From an uncultured Oscillospiraceae bacterium (GTDB taxonomy: Bacteria; Bacillota; Clostridia; Oscillospirales; Ruminococcaceae), in NCBI GenBank assembly GCA_934454435.1, contig CAKSGA010000051.1:1-16640 (forward strand): a stretch of 16,640 nucleotides of DNA. The letters run 5' to 3'. The position numbers were made by a program, and so were the translations under genes. The notes beneath the pieces were generated by a model that saw only the letters and a list, made by a program, of their open reading frames with translations, was not told the DNA's origin and searched no databases. Within the stretch, counting starts at the first letter, position 1; every line of letters begins with the position of its first letter. This document shows, one piece after another, positions 1 through 6,682 of this stretch.

Positions 1-637
1 TCTCCTCAGGTGTGGAAACGCCAAGGTACTGCTGAGCGAGGTCAGCTCTGTAAACAAATCCGCCAGGAGTTGCCTGGAAGGAAGCTGCCTTGAATACACC
101 TGCATCATTGGTACCATAGTCGATGGTATAAGAGAATGCATCAGTGAAATCAGAAGGAGCAAGACCGATTGCAGAATACGGAGCAGTCAGGGTATCGTCG
201 TTGATGTAATCAGCAACCCAGTCTGCATCGTAGATCATGAGGTCAGCGTCATCTTCGCCCTTGAGGTACTGCTTGTACTGGTCACGTGCGTTTTCGCCCT
301 TCTCACCAACACCTACGAACTTAACCTGGTCCTCGGTGTAGCCCTTGCTCTGACGGAAGAAGTCTACCATCTTAACGATATCAGAGTTGGTCTCCCAAGC
401 GAGGATCGTCAGGCAATCGCCGTCATCGCCGAGGGTAGCTGCAGGGGTCTCGTCAGCTGCGCTGGAGTCATCAGCAACGCTGGAATCGCCTGCTGCGCTG
501 GAGTCACCTGCTGCACTGGAATCACCAGCGGAGCTGCTGTTGTCGCCAGAAGCAGTGGAGTTGCCGTTGCTGGAGCAGCCGGCAAAGGACAGAACTGCAG
601 CAGATGCGAGCAGAGCTGCTAAAATTCTTTTCTTCAT
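1..637 (-). CDS. ABC transporter substrate-binding lipoprotein, carbohydrate type (partial, C-terminus beyond left edge)
   Basis: Begins with ATG at 637-635 and runs off the left edge after 212 codons. It opens MKKRILAALL and has a lipoprotein signal ending LSFAGC, with Cys21 as the predicted lipidated residue, so the protein should be anchored outside the membrane. A tether of Ser/Ala/Gly/Asp follows (about residues 22-58, repeated GDSSAA). The folded part starts at about residue 65 with LTILAWETNSDIVKMVDFF and includes DDADLMIYDADWVADYI and TPGGFVYRADLAQQYL. These are typical of family 1 extracellular solute-binding proteins for sugars or oligosaccharides in Ruminococcus-type clostridia. 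The ligand cannot be read from this part, and the permease genes would lie to the left. A strong GGGAGGA Shine-Dalgarno lies at 645-651. The long upstream region carries two LacI/CcpA-type operators, in line with carbon-source control. Family assignment is firm, sugar specificity unknown. Confidence 0.85.
   Translation of the reverse strand, partial: MKKRILAALLASAAVLSFAGCSSNGNSTASGDNSSSAGDSSAAGDSSAAGDSSVADDSSAADETPAATLGDDGDCLTILAWETNSDIVKMVDFFRQSKGYTEDQVKFVGVGEKGENARDQYKQYLKGEDDADLMIYDADWVADYINDDTLTAPYSAIGLAPSDFTDAFSYTIDYGTNDAGVFKAASFQATPGGFVYRADLAQQYLGVSTPEE
462..533 (-). repeat. Four 18-bp tandem repeats coding the lipoprotein tether
   Basis: Units start at 462, 480, 498 and 516. On the plus strand each begins CTGGARTC and they differ at a few positions. 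They encode the GDSSAA-like hexapeptides of the substrate-binding lipoprotein tether. An in-frame 18-bp unit can gain or lose copies without breaking the gene. Confidence 0.8.
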
Positions 638-762
638 AGATTTTTCCTCCCAAAATAGGTTTCATTTTGTCCCGTTGTGGAACAGATTTAATCATCAGGG
701 ACCATCGGTCGATAATACTCTGTCTGAGCAGTATTCAGAACCGTGCCTTGATTACATTTGTT

Positions 763-791
763 AGTTTATCATAAAAGCTTTGATTTTTCAA
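763..791 (-). promoter_or_regulatory. Candidate sigma-A promoter for the substrate-binding protein gene
   Basis: On the minus strand: TTGAAA (786-791), 17 bases, TAAACT (763-768), with a TG one base before the -10 (extended -10). This predicts a start near 756 and a leader of about 119 bases. The -10 is only a fair match, so other starts further upstream are possible. Confidence 0.4.
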
Positions 792-825
792 GTCCTTTTT
801 TATAACTTTTTTCACAGCAAAATCG

Positions 826-839
826 GGTAAACGTTTTCA
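826..839. promoter_or_regulatory. LacI/CcpA-type operator, copy 1 (13 of 14 matches)
   Basis: GGTAAACGTTTTCA matches the cre consensus TGWAARCGYTWWCW except at the first base. It lies about 35 bases upstream of the proposed -35 of the substrate-binding protein gene. It could be bound by CcpA or by a local LacI-family sugar repressor; the two consensus sequences overlap. Confidence 0.5.
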
Positions 840-980
840 AATTTCACCTGTTGTTCACTTTCACAACATGAGTTTTGAATTTATTAAGTAAATGTTAATT
901 TTTTTCTTTTCATTTTTTATCGCTTTGTAATGCGACTTTGTGGTCTGTCCCAGGCGAACTGCTCAATAATTCCTCTGTTT

Positions 981-1009
981 TTGTAACTTTTTTGTAACCA
1001 AGTTGTAAT
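981..1009. repeat. Three TTGTAAY direct repeats at 11-bp spacing
   Basis: TTGTAAC at 981-987, TTGTAAC at 992-998 and TTGTAAT at 1003-1009 are each exactly 11 bases apart, so they face the same side of the helix. A further TTGTAAT lies at 925-931. The arrangement is what an activator or response regulator binding as a head-to-tail array would use. No regulator gene is visible nearby. Confidence 0.45.
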
Positions 1010-1050
1010 CATTCGTTTGTGCAAAGTGCTGAAAAATTGCCGAATAGCCC

Positions 1051-1064
1051 TGTAAACGTTATCA
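1051..1064. promoter_or_regulatory. LacI/CcpA-type operator, copy 2 (full match)
   Basis: TGTAAACGTTATCA fits TGWAARCGYTWWCW at every position. It is 225 bases, centre to centre, from copy 1 on the same side of the substrate-binding protein gene. The match is good enough to expect real binding by CcpA or a LacI-family repressor. Confidence 0.6.
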
Positions 1065-1196
1065 CTGCGCATAATTCCAGTATTCCTTATTGTATTGAGC
1101 GTTTAGCAGTATTATTGAACCTATCATGGGAATAGCATGTAAATTTGTTACATACATTTATTTTATGCATTTTAGACAATATTCAACTTTCTGCAC

Positions 1197-1228
1197 AAAA
1201 AAACTCCCGCAGCAATGTGCGGGAGTTT
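1197..1228 (-). terminator. Rho-independent terminator of the biotin carboxyltransferase operon
   Basis: Arms AAACTCCCGCA (1201-1211) and TGCGGGAGTTT (1218-1228) form an 11-bp stem with a 6-base loop. On the minus strand it is followed by seven T (A run 1197-1203). It lies about 18 bases past the stop of the oadA-like gene. Confidence 0.9.
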
Positions 1229-1245
1229 CTCACTAGTGTTTCAGA

Positions 1246-2649
1246 TCAGACGGGGTGAACCTTGTTGGTCTTGTCAGCGTGGTCTGCGTCAATACCGACC
1301 TGTCTGTCAGTACGCTTCTCAAAGAACTTGGGAGCTACCTTCGGGAACATCGCATATGTCAGAACGTCCTCAACGGAAGCGTTGGGAACATACTGCTTTA
1401 CTTCTTCCTTCATGACGTCGAACTCAGGCTTCAGGAGGTCTGCAGGACGGCATGTGATGGGCTCCTCGGCGCCGAGGATCTTCTTCTGGAACTCAGGATC
1501 GATAGCGACAGGTGTCTTGCCGTATTCGCCCTTAACAAGGCCCTTGAACTCCTTGGTAACTGTCTTGTAGCGCTCGCCCATGATTACATTGAACACAGCC
1601 TGTGTGCCTACAATCTGGGAAGTAGGTGTAACAAGGGGCGGGAAGCCGGAATCCTTACGTACACGGGGAACTTCCTGGAGAACAGCCTCGAGCTGGTCAG
1701 CCTTGCCTGCCTGCTTCAGCTGAGAGAGCAGGTTGGAGAGCATTCCGCCGGGTACCTGGTAAATGAGCGCATTGGTGTTTGTAGCCAGCATGGAGGGATC
1801 CAGCAGACCATTGTCAATGTACTTCTTGCGGAGCTTCATGAAATAATCACGGATCTCATTGAGCTTTACGAGGTCAAGACCGGTGTCGTACTCTGTGCCC
1901 TGGAATGTTGCAACGATGGACTCTGTAGGAGCGTGAGAAGTACCCAGTGCCAGAGGTGACATAGCGGTATCAACACCGTCAACGCCAGCCTCAACAGCCT
2001 TCATGATGCACATGGAAGCCAGGCCGGAAGTATAATGTGTATGCAGCTGGATCGGGATCTTAACGGTAGCCTTAAGGTCCTTAACAAGACTTGCAGCCTC
2101 ATAAGGAGTCAGCAGGGCAGCCATATCCTTGATACAGATGGAATCTGCACCGGCATTCTCGATCTGCTTAGCGTAGTTCATGTAATACTCGTGAGTGAAT
2201 ACCTCGCCGAGAGTATAGGAAATAGCGACCTGAGCGTGACCCTGCTCCTTCTTTGCTGCCCTGATAGCAGTTTCAAGGTTGCGGATATCGTTCAGTGCGT
2301 CGAAAATACGGATAATGTCGATACCGTTTGCGATGGATTTCTGTACGAAATACTCAACCAGGTCGTCAGCATAGTGACGGTAACCAAGCATGTTCTGTCC
2401 TCTGAACAGCATCTGGAGCTTGGTATTCGGCATTTCCTTTTTCAGGATACGGAGTCTCTCCCATGGATCCTCGTCCAGGAAGCGAATGCAGGAATCGAAT
2501 GTTGCACCGCCCCAGCACTCAGCAGAATAAAATCCGATCTTATCCATCTCAGAAAGGATAGGACGCATATCGTCCATAGACATTCTTGTGGCGAGCAGGG
2601 ACTGGTGAGCGTCACGAAGAACGGTTTCAGTTATCTTTAATTTTGCCAT
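1246..2649 (-). CDS. oadA: Oxaloacetate decarboxylase alpha / transcarboxylase 5S-type carboxyltransferase subunit
   Basis: 467 residues. Family role: transfers a carboxyl group between oxaloacetate (or pyruvate) and biotin on a carrier protein. The N-terminal half is the HMG-CoA-lyase-like TIM barrel, opening ITETVLRDAHQSLLATRM. Metal and catalytic residues are present: Asp13 (RDAHQS), Lys174 (IKDMA, the carbamylated lysine of the family) and His203/His205 (LHTHYTSG). The C-terminal part (about 300-440) is the conserved carboxylase domain (VPGGMLSNL, VTPTSQIVGTQAV). The protein stops before any biotin domain; the carrier is the separate gene just upstream, as in the 5S subunit of the Propionibacterium transcarboxylase. 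The start at 2649 follows an AGGAG-type site and leaves 16 bases to the carrier gene, so it is third in the operon. It could also be annotated pyruvate carboxylase subunit B. The reaction class is clear; the physiological acceptor is inferred. Confidence 0.92.
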   Translation of the reverse strand: MAKLKITETVLRDAHQSLLATRMSMDDMRPILSEMDKIGFYSAECWGGATFDSCIRFLDEDPWERLRILKKEMPNTKLQMLFRGQNMLGYRHYADDLVEYFVQKSIANGIDIIRIFDALNDIRNLETAIRAAKKEQGHAQVAISYTLGEVFTHEYYMNYAKQIENAGADSICIKDMAALLTPYEAASLVKDLKATVKIPIQLHTHYTSGLASMCIMKAVEAGVDGVDTAMSPLALGTSHAPTESIVATFQGTEYDTGLDLVKLNEIRDYFMKLRKKYIDNGLLDPSMLATNTNALIYQVPGGMLSNLLSQLKQAGKADQLEAVLQEVPRVRKDSGFPPLVTPTSQIVGTQAVFNVIMGERYKTVTKEFKGLVKGEYGKTPVAIDPEFQKKILGAEEPITCRPADLLKPEFDVMKEEVKQYVPNASVEDVLTYAMFPKVAPKFFEKRTDRQVGIDADHADKTNKVHPV

Positions 2650-2665
2650 TTCAGCTTCTCCTTAA

Positions 2666-3031
2666 TTATGCGTTGAGAGTAGCTACTACAGCGCCGGTCT
2701 CAACGGAATCGCCCTTGTTGACATTGATGGAAGCAACAACGCCATCTCTGTCAGAAACGATATCGTTCTCCATCTTCATAGCCTCGAGGACTGCGATAAC
2801 GGTACCATTGGAAACCTTATCGCCTACCTTGACCTTAACGTCAACGATAGTGCCGTTCATAGGAGCGTTTACGGAAGCGTTGCCCTGAGCGCCTGCGGGA
2901 GCAGCTGCCTTCTTGGCGGGAGCAGCCTTCTTGGGAGCGGGAACAGCAGCTGCAACGGGAGCGGAGCCGTCAGCCTCGTCAACAGTTACATCATAAGCAT
3001 TGCCGTTTACGGTGATTGTGTATCTTTTCAT
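2666..3031 (-). CDS. Biotin carboxyl carrier protein (1.3S / OadC-gamma-like biotinyl domain)
   Basis: 121 residues. The short N-terminal strand region (MKRYTITVNGNAYDVTVDEA) is followed by an Ala/Pro/Lys hinge (about 24-50) and then a biotinyl/lipoyl domain (about 51-121). The biotin site is EAMKMEN with Lys86 predicted to be biotinylated, and the second hairpin is intact (INVNKGDSVETGAVVATLNA). Length and layout match the 1.3S carrier of transcarboxylase and the soluble carriers of decarboxylase complexes. There is no membrane segment. It shuttles the carboxyl group between the two carboxyltransferases encoded on either side of it. Spacing to the upstream gene is 25 bases. A biotin ligase is not in the window. 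Confidence 0.92.
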   Translation of the reverse strand: MKRYTITVNGNAYDVTVDEADGSAPVAAAVPAPKKAAPAKKAAAPAGAQGNASVNAPMNGTIVDVKVKVGDKVSNGTVIAVLEAMKMENDIVSDRDGVVASINVNKGDSVETGAVVATLNA

Positions 3032-3056
3032 TTCAAAAACCTCTCTGTATTATAGA

Positions 3057-4382
3057 TTAAAATACGAAATTAACGTGCTTCCTGGTGGGAGCGACAACTC
3101 TCTTGCTGGAGCAGATGTCAACTGCGTTGGCAACTGCCTGCTTGGTGTCCTCGGCAGCGATAACGCCGTCGATCATGCCAAGGGAAGCAGCCTTGAACGG
3201 AGTGGTGTCGATCTCTTCGCCCATGAATACCTTGGAAGCCTCAGCGCTCATAGGAGCGATCGCTGCGTTCTCCCATGCATAGGTGAGGTCAGCGCTGTCA
3301 AATGCAGCATATGCGGAACCGATAGCCTTGCCGGTGATCACGTTGATCTTGGTGGTGGTAGCGGAAGCGTACACCTGTGCGAGCTTAGCAGCGTCACGTA
3401 CGGAGCCTGCAAGCTCTGCTGCACTGGAAGCCTCAAAGCCCTCGGTATTGACAACAGTTACAACCGGGATAGAGAACACGTCAGCGAGCTGAACGAATCT
3501 TGCGATCTTTGCGCTGTCAGCAGCGGTGAGCTTTGCAGCCTTGTCGGTAGCGACAAATGCAACAGTTGCCCAGTTTACGCTTGCGAAGGCGGTGTAGGCA
3601 GCAGTGCCGAACTCAGCGCCGAGCTCTACTACGGAGTTCTTGTCGGAGAGAGCAGCAACCAGGTCTGCGCCCCTGAGGGAAGCGGAAACTGCTGCATCGT
3701 TCTCTGCGAACTCATCGTTGCCTGCGAGGGAAATGTTGTTAGCGGGCAGGATAGCTGCGAGCTTCTTAGCCTTGGCAACTGCGTCTGCATCGTCCTTTGC
3801 AAGTATATCAGCAACGCCGGACTTAGCTGCATTTGCAGCCTTGCCTGCGCCCTCGAGCTTGCCGTCGGGTGTATTGAACGGAGCTGTCAGGAACAGCTCT
3901 GCCTTCTCGGTCATGATGGTAACATCAGCCATAGCTGCGATAACGGCAGCTGCACCGGCACATACGCCAGTGATGACTGCGATCTGCGGAACTACGCCGG
4001 AAATAGCAGCGGAAGCCTTGATGATATCGCCGTAGTCAGCGAGTACTTCCATACCCTCGTTGATGTCGCCGCCCTTGCTGTCAAAGAATGCAACAACGGG
4101 AGCGCCGTTCTTTGCAGCCAGTTCGTAGATCTTCTTGATCTTGAGCGCTGCACTCTTGTCAACTGCGCCGCCCTTAACGGAAACGTCCTGTGCATATGCA
4201 TAAACAGAAGCGCCGTTTATTGAGCCGCAGCCTGCTGCAACGCTGCTGACCGCACCGTCAGCCGACAGGAACTTGTCAAGCTCGGTGAAGCTGTCCTCAT
4301 CAAAGAGAGCAGTCAGTCTTTTTCTTGCGTCGCTGTCCGGAACGTTCTGTTCCATCTCAGCCAGTGTCTTTGAAAACGCCAT
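3057..4382 (-). CDS. Acyl-CoA carboxyltransferase-like subunit (12S / MmdA family, short and divergent)
   Basis: 441 residues, against roughly 500-520 for typical MmdA/12S/propionyl-CoA carboxylase beta subunits. The two crotonase-like halves are recognisable. N-half: ARKRLTALFDEDSF (19-32), AQDVSVKGG, DSKGGDINEG (101-110), SGVVPQI and CAGAA (141-145). C-half: KIARFVQLADVFSIPVV (292-308), NTEGF (312-316), TTKINVITGKAIGSAY (343-358) and a PMSAEAS motif. Changes from the usual pattern are DSGGARIQEG to DSKGGDINEG, CAGGA to CAGAA, GGAY to GSAY, DVPGF to NTEGF, and no VANQP-like motif. The protein is unusually Ala-rich. First gene of the operon, with a GGAGG site at 4390-4394 and a strong promoter. 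The likely role is to exchange the carboxyl group between biotin and an acyl-CoA, but the divergence leaves the substrate open. Confidence 0.85.
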   Translation of the reverse strand: MAFSKTLAEMEQNVPDSDARKRLTALFDEDSFTELDKFLSADGAVSSVAAGCGSINGASVYAYAQDVSVKGGAVDKSAALKIKKIYELAAKNGAPVVAFFDSKGGDINEGMEVLADYGDIIKASAAISGVVPQIAVITGVCAGAAAVIAAMADVTIMTEKAELFLTAPFNTPDGKLEGAGKAANAAKSGVADILAKDDADAVAKAKKLAAILPANNISLAGNDEFAENDAAVSASLRGADLVAALSDKNSVVELGAEFGTAAYTAFASVNWATVAFVATDKAAKLTAADSAKIARFVQLADVFSIPVVTVVNTEGFEASSAAELAGSVRDAAKLAQVYASATTTKINVITGKAIGSAYAAFDSADLTYAWENAAIAPMSAEASKVFMGEEIDTTPFKAASLGMIDGVIAAEDTKQAVANAVDICSSKRVVAPTRKHVNFVF

Positions 4383-4469
4383 TTTAACTCCTCCAATAAC
4401 TGCTATTGAGATCGGCTTCGCATGACCCGTTTTTTGATACAGGCATAGTTCTGCCGTCTTAATTAAAAT

Positions 4470-4478
4470 TTATCCACA
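4470..4478 (+). promoter_or_regulatory. Consensus DnaA box (TTATCCACA)
   Basis: An exact TTATCCACA lies at the predicted transcription start of the biotin operon, just downstream of its -10. It is a single box with no cluster around it, so it is not an origin. Either DnaA binding here affects the promoter or it is chance. Confidence 0.4.
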
Positions 4479-4481
4479 ATA

Positions 4482-4510
4482 ATTATACTACATCGTGATA
4501 AAAATAACAA
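4482..4510 (-). promoter_or_regulatory. Sigma-A promoter of the biotin carboxyltransferase operon
   Basis: Minus strand: TTGTTA (4505-4510), 17-base spacer, TATAAT (4482-4487). The -10 is a full match and the -35 four of six. The start should fall near 4475, giving a leader of about 93 bases. Confidence 0.65.
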
Positions 4511-4668
4511 GCACAATTTCGGTTTTTTTTGAATTTTTATCATTCAGACAAAAATCGCATTATACCATGACAACTTTTTATACGTTTTACACATCAAAGC
4601 CAACGATTTTGTGTGCAAATTTCACTACAACAAATGTTTTTGTGAATTAACATATATAATTTTACTGC

Positions 4669-4696
4669 AAAAACTCCCGCCGCAAATGGACGGGAG
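4669..4696 (-). terminator. Terminator of the seven-gene scp operon
   Basis: CTCCCG (4674-4679) and CGGGAG (4691-4696) pair, with an inner CC/GG extension after a one-base bulge. On the minus strand a run of five T follows. It sits just past the rluB-type stop. Confidence 0.75.
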
Positions 4697-4703
4697 AATA
4701 CAG

Positions 4704-5456
4704 TCACTTTCTCTTTGAATGCGGCGCAGCCTTTCCAATGGAAGCTCTCAGTGAACGGAGCTCCTCCTTGGTCAGGTCACGGTAGGCGCCGGGCTTCAGC
4801 ATGCCGAGCTTCACGCCGCCGATGGACGTTCTGCGGAGCCTGCCCACTTCCAGTCCCACCGCTGAGCACATGCGACGTATCTGACGGTTCCTGCCCTCCT
4901 TGATTACGAAACGCAGCACCGTCCTGTCGGGGGCTTCAGAGATTACCTCCACCGTGCAGGGCAGCGTCTTTACGCCATCGTCAAGCTCCACGCCGGACAT
5001 GAGCCGGGAGAGCTGGTCCTCGGACACCATACCGTCGATCGTCACACGATAGGTCTTGGGAACGTGCTTTGACGGGTGCATGATGTCGTTTGCAAACTCG
5101 CCGTCGTTCGTGAATATCAGCAGTCCTTCGGAATTCCTGTCAAGCCTGCCCACGGGGTAGACTCTCTCGGGAACGTCCGTCAGCAGGTCGGAAGCGACCT
5201 TCCTTCCCATCTCGTCTGCCATGGATGTCACATATCCACGGGGCTTGTTCAGCATGATGTAGCGCTTCTCTGCACGCTCCGCCGAGATCTCCTCGCCCTC
5301 AACACGTATCAGGTCGTTGACCGGATCCGCCTTATCGCCAAGGGTGCAGGGTCTGCCGTTCACCGTCACCACGCCCGCAGAAATGAGCTCCTCCGCCTTT
5401 CTGCGTGAGCACCTGCCGCTGTCTGCTATTATTTTCTGTATTCTGACTTTTTCCAT
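4704..5456 (-). CDS. rluB: RluB-type 23S rRNA pseudouridine synthase
   Basis: 250 residues. An S4 RNA-binding domain (about 1-55: RIQKIIADSGRCSRRKAEELI, VTVNGRP) precedes the pseudouridine synthase domain (about 64-235). The catalytic motif is GRLDRNSEGLLIFTNDG with Asp106. The downstream motifs RNRQIRRMCSAVGLEVGRLRR and YRDLTKEEL are also typical of the RluB/RluE/RluF branch. A basic tail (PHSKRK) ends the protein. It should convert a uridine of 23S rRNA to pseudouridine; the exact position is inferred from family membership. Last gene of the operon, 38 bases after the carboxypeptidase stop, with an AGAAAGG site. In B. subtilis rluB also lies downstream of scpAB and dacB, which supports the assignment. 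Confidence 0.92.
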   Translation of the reverse strand: MEKVRIQKIIADSGRCSRRKAEELISAGVVTVNGRPCTLGDKADPVNDLIRVEGEEISAERAEKRYIMLNKPRGYVTSMADEMGRKVASDLLTDVPERVYPVGRLDRNSEGLLIFTNDGEFANDIMHPSKHVPKTYRVTIDGMVSEDQLSRLMSGVELDDGVKTLPCTVEVISEAPDRTVLRFVIKEGRNRQIRRMCSAVGLEVGRLRRTSIGGVKLGMLKPGAYRDLTKEELRSLRASIGKAAPHSKRK

Positions 5457-5494
5457 AAACTGCCTTTCTTATGTACGCCCTCCCGGGCGAGATT

Positions 5495-6625
5495 TCAGAT
5501 ATAAATTCCCATTCTGCCGAACAGATCCCTGATCAGCCCCGGCTCGCTCTCCTGAACGGCCACAGTTTCCGCTGCGAATAACGGGCAGGTCATGACCACT
5601 TCCCCGTTCAGCAGGAACTGTATCTCCCCAAGACGGTCGCCTTTCTCAACTGTTCCATACACGAACCCCGGGAGCATGACCCTGCGGCTCACCTGCCCGA
5701 GCTGTTCCTCTGTCAGCGCCAGCGAAGCCTTTTTCGCATACACCCCGACGCTGCTTCCGGTCCCTGCGACCGCCACCCGGTCGCCGCACTCCACGTCAAC
5801 TGGATAGCTGCGCACCTGCGTGAAGCCGTAGTCCAGCATTTTGGTGTGGTCGTTCCAGTCGTCCGGGGCGTTAAGCGTGACCGCAATGAGCGTCACGCCC
5901 TCCCGTTCCGCCGCCGAAACCAGGCACCTGCGGGCGTTGTCCGTAAACCCGGTCTTGACCCCTATCGCACCGCTGTAGCGCCGCAGCATTTTGTTGGAAT
6001 TGTACAGCGTCCGCTTGTATGGCGGGTTCCCGAATTCCACATCAGCCGAGCTGCACTTAACGATACTGCGGAACAGTTCGTTCTTCATCGCCTCAGCCGT
6101 GAGCATTGAAAGGTCCCTTGCAGTGGTGTAGTGACCGTCGGCGTCCAGCCCGGAGGGCGTAACGAAGTGCGTGTTCTCCAGCCCCAGCTGCTGCGCCCGG
6201 GTGTTCATCAGCTTCACGAACGCAGGAATGCTCCCGCTCACCGACACCGCAGCAGCGTTCGCTGCGTCATTGCCCGAGGGAAGCAGTATCCCGTACAGCA
6301 GGTCACGCCTGCTTACACGGTCGCCCTCCCGCAGCCCCATGGACGTCCCCTCGACACGTATCGCAAGAGGGTCCACGGTGAATTCACGGTCGGGGTCGCC
6401 CGCCTCTATGGTCAGCAGAGCCGTCATAATCTTCGTGGTGCTCGCCATCGCCCGCTGCTGGTCGGCGTTCTTTTCATAGAGCACCGTTCCGGTCCGGGCC
6501 TCGATGAGTATCGCACTCGCCGCCGAAACGCTTTCCGGCACCGCTGCCGCCCTGACCCCGGGGACCTCCCCGACGAGCAGCACAGCCGCAAGCAGAACCG
6601 CCGCTGATCTTATTACCGCTTTCAT
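5495..6625 (-). CDS. D-alanyl-D-alanine carboxypeptidase (PBP5 / DacB-DacF family)
   Basis: 376 residues. An N-terminal signal peptide (about 1-27, VIRSAAVLLAAVLLVGEV, cleavage near VRA-AA) sends it outside the membrane. All three serine-peptidase S11 motifs are present: SxxK at Ser62-Lys65 (ASTTKIMTALL), SGN at 117-119 and KTG at 224-226 (GVKTGFTDNARRCLV). The C-terminal beta domain runs from about 280 and ends in a short amphipathic helix (GLIRDLFGRMGIYI) that could bind the membrane. It removes the terminal D-Ala from peptidoglycan stem peptides and so limits cross-linking. Its place between gerW and rluB in an scpAB operon matches the position of sporulation-specific dacB in B. subtilis, so spore cortex work is plausible, but vegetative use is equally possible. 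Shine-Dalgarno AGGAGG. Confidence 0.93.
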   Translation of the reverse strand: MKAVIRSAAVLLAAVLLVGEVPGVRAAAVPESVSAASAILIEARTGTVLYEKNADQQRAMASTTKIMTALLTIEAGDPDREFTVDPLAIRVEGTSMGLREGDRVSRRDLLYGILLPSGNDAANAAAVSVSGSIPAFVKLMNTRAQQLGLENTHFVTPSGLDADGHYTTARDLSMLTAEAMKNELFRSIVKCSSADVEFGNPPYKRTLYNSNKMLRRYSGAIGVKTGFTDNARRCLVSAAEREGVTLIAVTLNAPDDWNDHTKMLDYGFTQVRSYPVDVECGDRVAVAGTGSSVGVYAKKASLALTEEQLGQVSRRVMLPGFVYGTVEKGDRLGEIQFLLNGEVVMTCPLFAAETVAVQESEPGLIRDLFGRMGIYI

Positions 6626-6682
6626 ATCTGCGTCCTCCTGATGAAATAATTTCCATCAATAGGTTGCGCAGAAGTTCAGCGA

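Larger units (their letters stand above)
638..1245. other. Long intergenic regulatory region upstream of the substrate-binding protein gene
   Basis: About 600 bases with no convincing gene; frames crossing it look like chance. It is AT-rich in the middle (about 770-1190). It holds a candidate promoter, two LacI/CcpA-type operator sequences, a phased set of TTGTAAY direct repeats and, at its right end, the terminator of the biotin operon. The smaller inverted repeat AATACT-N10-AGTATT near 715-736 lies in the predicted leader of the substrate-binding protein transcript. I see no known riboswitch. Confidence 0.6.
4383..4703. other. Intergenic region between the biotin operon and the rluB-type gene
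   Basis: About 320 AT-rich bases without a credible gene. From the right: the terminator of the seven-gene operon (4669-4696), then about 150 AT-rich bases with no clear signal, the biotin operon promoter (4482-4510), a consensus DnaA box (4470-4478) and a leader of about 90 bases. Confidence 0.6.

Noticed and set aside
387..764. Plus-strand frame of 125 codons over the start of the substrate-binding protein gene
   Set aside because: It is antisense to the signal peptide and tether of a recognisable lipoprotein; the ALESPAALESPA repeat is the shadow of the 18-bp repeats.
850..867. GTTGT-N8-ACAAC inverted repeat, considered as a Rex (NADH sensor) site
   Set aside because: The spacing and inner bases do not fit the TTGTGAA-N4-TTCACAA type consensus, so no regulator was assigned.
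3000..4223. Long plus-strand open frame (407 codons) opposite the carboxyltransferase gene
   Set aside because: It is antisense to a clearly homologous gene. The frame stays open because of the narrow codon set and Ala richness of the real gene, and its Cys/Ser-rich translation resembles no family.
4600..4655. TTGTG/CACTACAA-like stretches upstream of the biotin operon promoter, considered as Rex or FNR sites
   Set aside because: Only half-sites fit, and they lie about 100 bases or more upstream of the -35. In AT-rich DNA this is not convincing.
5470..5484. CGCCC-TCCC-GGGCG hairpin between the carboxypeptidase and rluB genes, considered as a terminator
   Set aside because: The stem is only five base pairs and no T-run follows on the minus strand. 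The rluB-type gene starts 38 bases on, with no promoter of its own that I could see.
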